The position numbers were made by a program, and so were the translations under genes. Below are positions 1-6,769 of a DNA stretch of 22,016 bases, piece after piece; within the stretch, counting starts at the first letter, position 1, and every line of letters starts with the position of its first letter. Source of the stretch: JANPJV01 sp031425695 (GTDB lineage: Bacteria; Pseudomonadota; Gammaproteobacteria; Xanthomonadales; SZUA-5); NCBI GenBank assembly GCA_031425695.1, contig JANPJV010000059.1, positions 1-22,016 on the forward strand. The letters run 5' to 3'. The notes beneath the pieces were generated by a model. That model searched no databases, was not told the DNA's origin, and worked only from the letters and a program-made list of their open reading frames with translations.

Positions 1-132
1 TTTGGTCCAAAAATTTTTCATTATTTTTTTTTGGGGGTGCCCCCCCACCCCAACCACCCCCCCGCCCTTTGGGGGGGGGGGGTTGGGGGGTGGGGGTGTT
101 GTCCGGTCCAAAAAAACCCCCCCCCCCCCCTG
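1..132. other. Low-complexity homopolymer tract at the window edge, probable assembly artefact
   Basis: The stretch consists of runs of T, G, C and A, including several runs of 7 to 13 identical bases, with a short GGTCCAAAAA motif occurring near base 4 and again near base 105. It carries no credible coding signal and its base pattern is unlike the rest of the window. It stops abruptly at the hairpin at 133-162. Such runs are typical of low-quality read ends joined to a contig end; a real simple-sequence tract is possible but less likely. Confidence 0.6.
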
Positions 133-162
133 CCCCTCTCCCAAGCAAGCTTGGGAGAGGGG
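133..162 (-). terminator. Hairpin downstream of the porin gene
   Basis: A perfect 14-bp inverted repeat (CCCCTCTCCCAAGC, two-base AA spacer, GCTTGGGAGAGGGG) lies 11 bases past the porin stop codon. It fits a transcription terminator stem for the minus-strand porin gene, but the T-run expected after the stem is replaced by a suspect G/C homopolymer tract, so the rho-independent signature cannot be confirmed. It could also be a REP-type palindrome. Confidence 0.55.
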
Positions 163-173
163 AGCCAGACGTA

Positions 174-1346
174 TCACCAATAAAACTGCGCGCGGGCCTC
201 GAGGATGCTCGGGTCGTCGCTGATCTCGCGGCCCAGCGTACGATTGAACTTGTCGCTGTTGACCTTGACATAGTTGACCATGAACTTGAAATTGGCGCGC
301 CAGTACCAGTTCACGCCGAGCGTGAGGTTCTGCTCGTCGCCACCGAACACCGGATCATCGGTGAGATCGGTGCTGTCGTAGCGAGCCGCGAGCTGCCACA
401 TGCCGGATGCGGTCTCGTTGCCATACGGCGTCACCGGCAGGCCAGCCTTGTAGGTCCAGGTTTCGCCCGTGATGTTCCACAGGCCATAGACGTACCAGCT
501 ATCCCCAGTGAAGGATGCCCCCGGCTGCGACGACGAATTGGTCGCATAGCGGTCGACGTTCGAGCGCATGTACTCGGCCTGCACCTTGAACGGACCGTCG
601 ATGTAGAGCCCTTCGAGCCCGATCGTCTGCTGGCGATCGGCATTCAGGAAATTGCCGGTGTCGATCAGGCGCGCCGTGGCGAGGTCGGCATCCGGGCGCA
701 CGCGCAGGCGCAGGGTGTCGTCATCGGTGTCGTAGTCCACCGCGGACAGGCCCAGGTGGAAGACCTTGCCCACGTCGTTCATCGGCGCCCAGTAGGCGCG
801 GCCACCGTAGCCACCGCCATGCGCGAGGTTGCGCGTGAGCTCGCGGCCAAAGATGCCGAAGGTGTAGCCCCAACTTGCTTCTTCGACACCGTAGGAGACA
901 CCCACGCGGCGGGCGACGCCGAACAGGTTGGTGACCATCGCCTTGGAGATGAAATCGTTGTGGCGCGTGCTGGTCAGCTCTTCGAGGCTGTTGAATTGCT
1001 TGTACTGGCCGGCCTGCAGGAAGGCCGTGCCCATCTTGTAGCGCACGAAGGTATCGAGGAATTTGTTCGCCTTGGCGTCGTAGCCGAGCTGCCAGTCGAA
1101 GCTTACGCCCTTGCCCAGCAAGATCACTTCGGCGCGGCGCAGCTCGAATTCCTGGTCCTTGCCATCGTTGGTATCGGCACCATTCAAGTCGACGAGGTCG
1201 TTGTCGAAATAATTGATGTCGGCCTGGAACAGGCCCTGCAGCGAGACTTCGCTGCCGTTGATAACGTCGATCATGATGTCTGCATGCGCGGGGCTGGCGA
1301 GTGCAGCCAGGAGCGCAATGCTTAGGGTTCGCGAAATGGCTTTCAT
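174..1346 (-). CDS. Phosphate-selective porin of the OprO/OprP family
   Basis: The 390-residue product matches the OprO/OprP family of outer-membrane trimeric beta-barrels that take up phosphate or polyphosphate. It has a signal peptide (residues 1-22, cleavage after SPAHA), an N-terminal region with the family's ELRRAEV strand near residue 67, a long series of alternating amphipathic strands with aromatic girdles, a late strand with GVNWYWRANFKF, and a C-terminal QFYW whose terminal aromatic is the BAM recognition signal. Length fits the family (about 380-440). The ATG start is set by the signal peptide, although no clear Shine-Dalgarno sequence precedes it. Three 11-bp-spaced PhoB heptamers lie 33 bases upstream, so phosphate starvation probably controls it. 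Exact substrate (phosphate, pyrophosphate or another anion) cannot be told from sequence. Confidence 0.9.
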   Translation of the reverse strand: MKAISRTLSIALLAALASPAHADIMIDVINGSEVSLQGLFQADINYFDNDLVDLNGADTNDGKDQEFELRRAEVILLGKGVSFDWQLGYDAKANKFLDTFVRYKMGTAFLQAGQYKQFNSLEELTSTRHNDFISKAMVTNLFGVARRVGVSYGVEEASWGYTFGIFGRELTRNLAHGGGYGGRAYWAPMNDVGKVFHLGLSAVDYDTDDDTLRLRVRPDADLATARLIDTGNFLNADRQQTIGLEGLYIDGPFKVQAEYMRSNVDRYATNSSSQPGASFTGDSWYVYGLWNITGETWTYKAGLPVTPYGNETASGMWQLAARYDSTDLTDDPVFGGDEQNLTLGVNWYWRANFKFMVNYVKVNSDKFNRTLGREISDDPSILEARAQFYW

Positions 1347-1378
1347 GGCGGGGCCGAAAAGGTAAGTCGGCGCAGGCT

Positions 1379-1407
1379 ATTGCAGTATCTTTACAGGATT
1401 GTGACAA
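1379..1407 (-). promoter_or_regulatory. Pho box (PhoB-binding direct repeats) upstream of the porin
   Basis: Read on the minus strand there are three heptamers at an exact 11-bp period: TTGTCAC (1407-1401), CTGTAAA (1396-1390) and CTGCAAT (1385-1379), separated by 4-base A/T-containing spacers AATC and GATA. The PhoB consensus is CTGTCAT with 4-base spacers, so each heptamer matches at 5 of 7 positions. A further CTGTCGC abuts the upstream end. The box ends 32 bases before the porin ATG, which is a suitable distance for a Pho-type promoter; the -10 element is not clear. Confidence 0.7.
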
Positions 1408-1452
1408 GCGACAGACCGTCCGAGGGGACAAGCTCTAACTGCCCCGATAAGC

Positions 1453-2037
1453 TCAGTCGATGCGGTAGACGCGCGCGCTCGGCAGGTTTTCGTCGACCTG
1501 CAGGAACCAGCGGCCAGCGATGCCCGGCATGACGGTCACGGCGGGGTTGTCGACCGGTTTGGGCAGGCGCACGGCACCCTTGAGCACTTTCCAGCGCTGC
1601 CCATTCGCAAGCGTGAACTCGCTCCCGGGTTCCCACCCGGTGACTGCGCCCTCTATGCGAGTCTTGATCGGCTGGTCGTTGCGCCCAACGAAGCGCGACT
1701 CGTCCGACGCTGCCGGCGCGGTAGCTGGCATCGGCGCGGCAGGCTCGACCGGAGCAGGCACTTCACCTGGCGCCGCTGGCGCCGCTGGCACCGCTGGCGC
1801 TGCGACCGTCGCTGCCGTCGAGCGCTCCGACGACCTCGGCGGGCTTGCGACCGCATCAGGATGGTCGCGCAACAACTGGTTGAGCAACCGCAGTTGCTCC
1901 GGCGACAAGGTATCGATGCCGGTCGCGCGACGCTGGTCGGGAGTCAGTCTTTGCTCGATATCGACGTTCAACCCGTGGGCCGAGGCCCAGGAAGAAACCA
2001 GCAGCAGGACGACCATCAAGTTGCCAGGCGCATTCAT
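1453..2037 (-). CDS. Secreted protein with Pro/Ala-rich linker, function unknown
   Basis: The product (194 residues from the ATG at 2037; an ATG at 2073 would add 12) has a signal peptide ending near SSWASA, a short helical segment built on TPDQRRATGIDTLSPEQLRL, a low-complexity Pro/Ala/Glu linker of about 60 residues, and a compact C-terminal domain of about 70 residues containing an FTLANGQRWK turn and a WFLQV strand. This two-part organisation resembles uncharacterised exported proteins of Lysobacterales with the same LSPEQL and NGQ-W patterns. The start at 2037 is preferred because it puts the hydrophobic core at a normal distance from the N-terminus. It lies upstream of the porin on the same strand but with its own 106-bp gap. 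No enzyme motif is visible. Confidence 0.65.
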   Translation of the reverse strand: MNAPGNLMVVLLLVSSWASAHGLNVDIEQRLTPDQRRATGIDTLSPEQLRLLNQLLRDHPDAVASPPRSSERSTAATVAAPAVPAAPAAPGEVPAPVEPAAPMPATAPAASDESRFVGRNDQPIKTRIEGAVTGWEPGSEFTLANGQRWKVLKGAVRLPKPVDNPAVTVMPGIAGRWFLQVDENLPSARVYRID

Positions 2038-2103
2038 TCGGGACTGACTCGATCGATTGTCGGAGGTCTGCATGATGCAGGGCCTGGCATCGCGAGGGCT
2101 ACC

Positions 2104-2739
2104 TCATCGGCCGAATGTACCTGACGGATGCGGATTGACGAGCAAACGGCAGACCGTCAGCCAGATCAGTCCGACGCTGACGCCTGCCAGCACATCACTG
2201 AAATAGTGGGCGCCGAGATAGACGCGGCTGAAGCACACCAGCACGACCATTGCGACAGCGAATGGCAGGACCCGCCGATACCATCGCGGATGGTGCGCCA
2301 GAAGTACCAGCACCGAGCCGTACAGGAGCGTCGTCCCGGCCGCGTGGCCGCTTGGAAAGCTCAAGCTGGTGAGCGTCACCAGCGGGTCGTCGAACTGTGG
2401 CCGGGCGCGCGCGAACACCAGCTTGAGCAGTACATTGACCTGCGTGCCCAAGCCGAGCGCGAGCACCAAGTAGGCCAGGCCACGCCAGTCGCGCAGGCGC
2501 CACAGCACGGCGGCGATCACCAGGCCCATCACCAGCAGCCCGTAGCCGTTGTGCCAGTGCGTAACCAGCAGCATCGGCCAGGTGATGAATCCGGTCGAGT
2601 TGGCGTGCAGCCAGTTCGACACGCCATGGTCGAGCACGCCCAGCCCGCCGTTCCCTCGCAGGAACAGGAACAGCGCTGCGAACAACAGGTTCGCGAACAG
2701 CAACAGCCACAGTGAGCCGATTCGTGTCCTGGGAAGCAT
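2104..2739 (-). CDS. PAP2-family membrane phosphatase
   Basis: The 211-residue integral membrane protein carries the complete three-part phosphatidic acid phosphatase type 2 signature: K106-x6-R113-P114, PSGH at 129-132 and S171-R172-x5-H178-x3-D182. The histidines and arginines form the phosphohistidine catalytic site. About five to six hydrophobic segments surround the motifs. Family members dephosphorylate undecaprenyl pyrophosphate, phosphatidic acid, phosphatidylglycerol phosphate or related lipids at the periplasmic face of the inner membrane; the substrate here is undetermined. The ATG follows directly on the stop codon of the AraC-type gene (TGAATG), so the two are probably co-transcribed and translationally coupled. 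Confidence 0.9.
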   Translation of the reverse strand: MLPRTRIGSLWLLLFANLLFAALFLFLRGNGGLGVLDHGVSNWLHANSTGFITWPMLLVTHWHNGYGLLVMGLVIAAVLWRLRDWRGLAYLVLALGLGTQVNVLLKLVFARARPQFDDPLVTLTSLSFPSGHAAGTTLLYGSVLVLLAHHPRWYRRVLPFAVAMVVLVCFSRVYLGAHYFSDVLAGVSVGLIWLTVCRLLVNPHPSGTFGR

Positions 2740-3759
2740 TCAATCGACACTGCCGTGTGATCGGCCGCGGACCGGCCCTTGGGCTTGGCCAGAAGACTTC
2801 GACTCAGGCAGCGCAGTTGCGGCCTCGCGCAAGGCAACCACCAGACCCGGGTCATTCGCAACCGGTGGCGCGTCAAGCTTTTTCGCACGATCGGCCAACA
2901 GCCATGCGCGCGGCGAAAGCTGCAGGCGCTCGACGAACACTCGAGCCATGGACTCGGCGCTGCCGTAGCCCACGCGATCGGCCACCCGCTTGAGCGGCTC
3001 GCCACTGCGCAGGAGGAGCTGCGCCAGATCCAGACGACAGCCACAGATATAGTCGCCAACAGTCGTGCCCATGACGCTGCGGAACAATTGCGCAAAGTTG
3101 CTGCGCGAAATCCCGGCGACCTCGGCAAGCGCGTCGAGCGTCCAGCGCCGGGCGAGATCGCGGTGGAGAGTCATCAGCACCGTTCCGAGTTGCGGATGTG
3201 CCATGCCGCGCACGACTCCCTGCGCGATCTGGCCGTTGTCGATCAGGGCACGCAACATCCGGATGAGCAACACTTCGAACAGCCGGTCGAGCGTCGCCTG
3301 TCGACCGCCACCGAAATCGCGGGCGGCAATGAACAGCAGTTCCAGCGTCGCCTGCGCACCCGACAGTTGCGACAGCGGAAGCGCAACGACCGGCGGCAAA
3401 ACGCGCACCAGGGGATTCTCCGAGCTATTGGAAAACGTGACCGTCGCGCATGAGAACTGCGACTCCTGAGCAGAGTCGACGCGAAATCGGTGCGCGAGGG
3501 GTCGCGGGTACAAAAGCACTGTCGGCTCGACAATGCGAAGCACCGGGTGTGGCTCGTGCAGGACTTCGACCAGGCCTTGGTGAATCACATGCAGGTGGCC
3601 GCTGCCGGCAACAACCTCCGCCGCAGTAATTCCGCACAGCGGGCCGGAGTGGAATTGCTGCGCGCTCAAGCTCAAATTTTGCAGGGCGTTGTCGATGGGG
3701 TCAGCAGTCAAGTGGACGATCCGAGCGGTTTTGCGGACGCTCGCACAGGCCTGGAACAC
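2740..3759 (-). CDS. AraC-family transcriptional regulator with cupin-type sensor domain
   Basis: The 339-residue protein has an N-terminal cupin-like region (about residues 20-190, matching the AraC cupin_6 type that starts with a DPIDNAL-like helix) and a C-terminal AraC/XylS double helix-turn-helix (about 200-300, with WTLDALAEVAGISRS as first HTH and KRVADRVGYGSAESMARVF as second). The last 40 residues are a disordered Ser/Gly/Arg tail. The GTG at 3759 lacks a ribosome site, and a start about 15-18 codons later, near the DPIDNAL helix, is equally plausible. It is divergent from the DUF4331 operon and directly adjacent to the PAP2 gene, so it may control one or both; the ligand is unknown. 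Confidence 0.87.
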   Translation of the reverse strand: MFQACASVRKTARIVHLTADPIDNALQNLSLSAQQFHSGPLCGITAAEVVAGSGHLHVIHQGLVEVLHEPHPVLRIVEPTVLLYPRPLAHRFRVDSAQESQFSCATVTFSNSSENPLVRVLPPVVALPLSQLSGAQATLELLFIAARDFGGGRQATLDRLFEVLLIRMLRALIDNGQIAQGVVRGMAHPQLGTVLMTLHRDLARRWTLDALAEVAGISRSNFAQLFRSVMGTTVGDYICGCRLDLAQLLLRSGEPLKRVADRVGYGSAESMARVFVERLQLSPRAWLLADRAKKLDAPPVANDPGLVVALREAATALPESKSSGQAQGPVRGRSHGSVD

Positions 3760-3797
3760 AAGATGTGAATTGGGCGGCGCGTATCTCTGGGCGTGCC

Positions 3798-3816
3798 GAA
3801 TCGACCTCCTCGATTC
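3798..3816. promoter_or_regulatory. Palindrome in the araC/DUF4331 divergent intergenic region
   Basis: A perfect 7-bp inverted repeat, GAATCGA and TCGATTC separated by CCTCC, sits in the middle of the 91-bp gap between the araC-type gene and the DUF4331 gene. Its position suits an operator acting on either promoter. AraC proteins more often bind direct repeats, so a different dimeric regulator is possible. No clear -35/-10 pair is seen. Confidence 0.4.
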
Positions 3817-3850
3817 TCCGCAGTCCCCCTCTCATGTCCTGGAGTTCTAC

Positions 3851-5374
3851 ATGAAACGTTCACTGCAACTCGGCGCTCTCGCCATCGGCTGCGCGCTAGC
3901 GCTCGATCCGGCGCTCGCGTCCAGCCATCGCGAAGCCCTCGCCGTTCTCAACGAGCCCTGCGCCGACACCACTGATATCTATGCCTTCGTCAGTCCCGGC
4001 GCCCATGACAAGATCTACCTGATCGCCAATATCCTGCCGATGCACGAGCCGGGACAAGGCAATCACGGCCTGCGTGCATGCGATGGCTACCGCTATGAAT
4101 TCCATATCGGCAAGGGCCCCTTCATCGAAGACGTGATGACCTACCGGGTCGAGTTCAGCAAGCAGAATGCGCCCGATGGTCCGCCCTCGCCTACTGATCC
4201 GCTGCTCGGCGGCAATGAGGTGCTGTGGCAGTTGACGGGCGGCACCGAAGTGGCGACGGTCTCGGAAGTCCGTGGTTCGCCGCTCCCCGGTTTCATAACC
4301 GGCAATTTCCAGTTCGACATTGGCAGCAACCTCAAGGTCGCGCCGAACAACCACGGCCCGCAGACGGATCGCCTGGTGAACATGCTCGGACCCTTCCAGG
4401 GTTATGACTCCGGCAATCCGGAAAGCCGCACGGTCGGGCTCTACAACGACCAATTCATCCGCGCCAACTTCATCCACGGGCTCAGCAATGGCGGCCGCTT
4501 TTTTGCCGGCCAGCGCGACGATCCGTTCTATCTCGACGAAAAGGGCATCTTCGATGCGCTGAACATCTGCCGCGCTGGGCTGCGTGGGCTGGCAGGGGCT
4601 GCTAACCGTCCATGCGAAGATATTTTCGCCGGCTTCAACCTGTTCACGATCGCGCTGGAAATCCCGACGACCGCACTGTTCCCGAACGGTATTCCGCACA
4701 ACGGCGTGCTGATGCCCAATTCGACCGACAGCCTGTTGCGCGTGTGGTTCTCGGTCAGCCGTCAGGCAACCCAGATGGTCGATGACAACTCGGTGACTGG
4801 CGTTCGTGGCTCCGGCCGCTATGTCCAGGTTTCGCGCCAGGCACTGCCACTGTTCAATGCTGGCCTGGTCGGCGCCAAGGACCAGACCAAGTACCTGCGC
4901 ACCACGCCGCGAACCGACGTCACCAATTTCGGCGCCAACATCCTGTTCCCGGTGCTGGTTCGTGATGCAGAAGCGGTCGGCATTTATCGAGCGCTTGGAA
5001 TCGATCCGGTCGCGGCTGGTCTCAAGGGCCCGCGCATGGACATCATCAATGCGATCAACCTGGGTCGCCCGATTCCGGTGGCCGATGGGCAGACTGGCGA
5101 CGTGTTGACGCTGGACGTGGCGGTTGACTCGCGCTTCCCGAACGGTCGGGTGCTCGGAAGTGGGACGACCACTGCATCCAATCGCGAGCAGGTGGACGTA
5201 AGCGACGTGTTGTTGAGCCTGATCCTGGCCGGCGATCCGAATGCGGGCCTCGGCGACGGCGTCGACCGCAATGACAAGAACTACCTCACCGAGTTCCCGT
5301 TCGCGGCATTGCCGCACCAGGGTCTGCTCGGCGGCCACGGCAGCACCAACGACACGCCAGTTCCGGCTGAGTAA
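3851..5374 (+). CDS. DUF4331 family exported protein
   Basis: The 507-residue product starts with a signal peptide (about residues 1-23, predicted cleavage after ALA) and continues with the DUF4331 hallmark SSHREA and CADTTDIYAFVSP, followed by alternating beta-strands throughout the chain. The ATG at 3851 is chosen over upstream in-frame codons because GGAG lies 7 bases ahead and the signal peptide begins there. If cleaved after ALA, the mature N-terminus is Ser-Ser-His, an X-X-His pattern able to bind Cu(II) or Ni(II); this is an inference. Two early cysteines (near NEPC and RACDG) may form a disulfide. The family has no known biochemical function. It leads an operon with a TPR lipoprotein and a HupE/UreJ-like membrane protein. 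Confidence 0.88.
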   Translation: MKRSLQLGALAIGCALALDPALASSHREALAVLNEPCADTTDIYAFVSPGAHDKIYLIANILPMHEPGQGNHGLRACDGYRYEFHIGKGPFIEDVMTYRVEFSKQNAPDGPPSPTDPLLGGNEVLWQLTGGTEVATVSEVRGSPLPGFITGNFQFDIGSNLKVAPNNHGPQTDRLVNMLGPFQGYDSGNPESRTVGLYNDQFIRANFIHGLSNGGRFFAGQRDDPFYLDEKGIFDALNICRAGLRGLAGAANRPCEDIFAGFNLFTIALEIPTTALFPNGIPHNGVLMPNSTDSLLRVWFSVSRQATQMVDDNSVTGVRGSGRYVQVSRQALPLFNAGLVGAKDQTKYLRTTPRTDVTNFGANILFPVLVRDAEAVGIYRALGIDPVAAGLKGPRMDIINAINLGRPIPVADGQTGDVLTLDVAVDSRFPNGRVLGSGTTTASNREQVDVSDVLLSLILAGDPNAGLGDGVDRNDKNYLTEFPFAALPHQGLLGGHGSTNDTPVPAE

Positions 5375-5393
5375 GTCAGTACAGGCTACAAAC

Positions 5394-5417
5394 CACGGGA
5401 CGGCTTGCCGTCCCGTG
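5394..5417 (+). terminator. Intercistronic hairpin between the DUF4331 and TPR genes
   Basis: A perfect 11-bp stem, CACGGGACGGC and GCCGTCCCGTG with a TT spacer, lies 19 bases after the DUF4331 stop and 17 bases before the TPR gene start. No T-run follows, so it is more likely an attenuator or an mRNA-stabilising 3-prime stem that lowers expression of the downstream genes relative to DUF4331 than a full terminator. Confidence 0.5.
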
Positions 5418-5434
5418 TGCTTGAGAGAATCCAG

Positions 5435-6769
5435 ATGAAGACGCTTCCGCTGCTGGTGACTGCCATTGTATTCGGGCTGATGGGTTGCAGCGAAAAGGTC
5501 GCCGATCAGTCTGCGAGCTTGTCGACCGCGTCGCCCCGCTCGGCTCTTTGCACAAGCTCCAAATCCCCGGCCGGAAGCATGGCCGTGGACCTCGGCAATG
5601 CCGAGAATCTCATCGAGCAAGGTCGTGCGTGGATTAAACACGCCCGTCTGCAGTCGGATCCCGGCTTTTATCTCAACGCCGGCGCCTGCGCCGATCTTGC
5701 GCTCGCGCTGGATCCGGCCAATGCCCACGCGCTCGAAGTGCGCGGGCACGTGCTCATGAACTTGCACGACTTTGCCGGCGCGCATGCGCTCGCGACGACC
5801 CTGGTCGCGCGCGAGCCCACCCGTGCCAGCGCGCATGGTTTGCTCGCCGACGCTGAGCTCGAACTGGGCGACTACGACCGCGCCCTGGCAACCACCCAGC
5901 GCCAGCTCTCCCTGCATCCGGACATGGGTGCGCATGCACGCGCGTCTTACCTGCGCTGGCTCGCCGGCGACCAGGCGGGTGCGCGACGGCTGATCACGGC
6001 GGCATTGGTCGACCGCGATCCGCAAGACCCGGAAGCGGCGGCGTGGACCGTTGTCGAAGCCGGCAATCTTTACTGGCACGCCGGCGATCTCGTCGCCGCC
6101 GATGCCATTTACCAGGAAGCGCTGCGCTGGCTTCCAGGCTACCCCAGCGCCTTGTTTGGACGTGCCCGTGTGGCATTGGCCCAAGGTGAGCCGCAGCGGG
6201 CCATTGCTGCGCTCGAAAAATCGCTGCAACAGAAGCCGTTGGTCGAAACCGCGTGGCTGCTCGGGGATGCACAGGCAGCGGCTGGTGATGCGGAGTCAGC
6301 CGCCGCGAGCTACCTCAGCGCGGAGAAAATCGGGCGGCGCGGCGATCGGATGATGCTGGCGAGCTTCCTCGCCGCCAAGGATCGGAACGCTGACGAAGCT
6401 TTGCGCCTGGCTGACGCAGAGTCGCGCACGCGCAGCAATGTCTATCTCGACGATATCCGCGCGTGGGCGTTGTACCGCCTGGGCCGCTATCGCGAAGCGC
6501 TGGACGCGAGCGAGCGAGCGTTGCGCCTGGGCACGCCGGACGCCCGCCTGCTCTTCCACAACGGCGCGATCCGCTTGGCCCTCGACGACACGGTCGCGGG
6601 CACCCGCAAGCTCGAACAGGCGCTGGCGCTCAACCCGCATTTCGATGCCGCTGCAGCGGCGCAGGCGCGCGCAATGCTGGTGCAAGCCGACAAGAACTCG
6701 ACCGAACAGTCGCTATCTGCAGGTGACGTTGAAATACCCGACCCAGCATTTCCCGGAGCAGGTTCATGA
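5435..6769 (+). CDS. TPR-repeat lipoprotein
   Basis: The 444-residue protein has a lipoprotein signal peptide with lipobox LMGC (lipidated Cys about residue 18) and then an array of tetratricopeptide-like helix pairs from about residue 60 to the C-terminus, visible as repeated A-x-x-L-x-L-x-P turns (LALDPANAHALE, LVAREPTRASAH, LRWLPGYPSALF, LALNPHFDAA). TPR solenoids are protein-protein scaffolds, so it probably sits on the periplasmic side of a membrane and holds partners together. GAGAGAA precedes the ATG at a good distance. It shares four bases (ATGA) with the following HupE/UreJ-like gene, which indicates translational coupling. The direct binding partner is unknown; the DUF4331 protein is the obvious candidate. 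Confidence 0.85.
   Translation: MKTLPLLVTAIVFGLMGCSEKVADQSASLSTASPRSALCTSSKSPAGSMAVDLGNAENLIEQGRAWIKHARLQSDPGFYLNAGACADLALALDPANAHALEVRGHVLMNLHDFAGAHALATTLVAREPTRASAHGLLADAELELGDYDRALATTQRQLSLHPDMGAHARASYLRWLAGDQAGARRLITAALVDRDPQDPEAAAWTVVEAGNLYWHAGDLVAADAIYQEALRWLPGYPSALFGRARVALAQGEPQRAIAALEKSLQQKPLVETAWLLGDAQAAAGDAESAAASYLSAEKIGRRGDRMMLASFLAAKDRNADEALRLADAESRTRSNVYLDDIRAWALYRLGRYREALDASERALRLGTPDARLLFHNGAIRLALDDTVAGTRKLEQALALNPHFDAAAAAQARAMLVQADKNSTEQSLSAGDVEIPDPAFPGAGS

Noticed and set aside
69..1325. A 418-codon plus-strand frame opposite the porin
   Set aside because: It begins in the homopolymer tract and is antisense to a porin with signal peptide, Pho box and proper C-terminus.
2530..3128. 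Alternative frames across the araC/PAP2 junction suggesting a frameshifted fusion
   Set aside because: Both genes have intact motifs in their own frames and a clean stop-start junction, so no frameshift is needed.
3896..6229. A 777-codon open frame on the minus strand opposite the DUF4331 and TPR genes
   Set aside because: It is antisense to two well-supported genes, has Arg/His/Gln-rich composition with no domain, and is explained by high GC at third positions.
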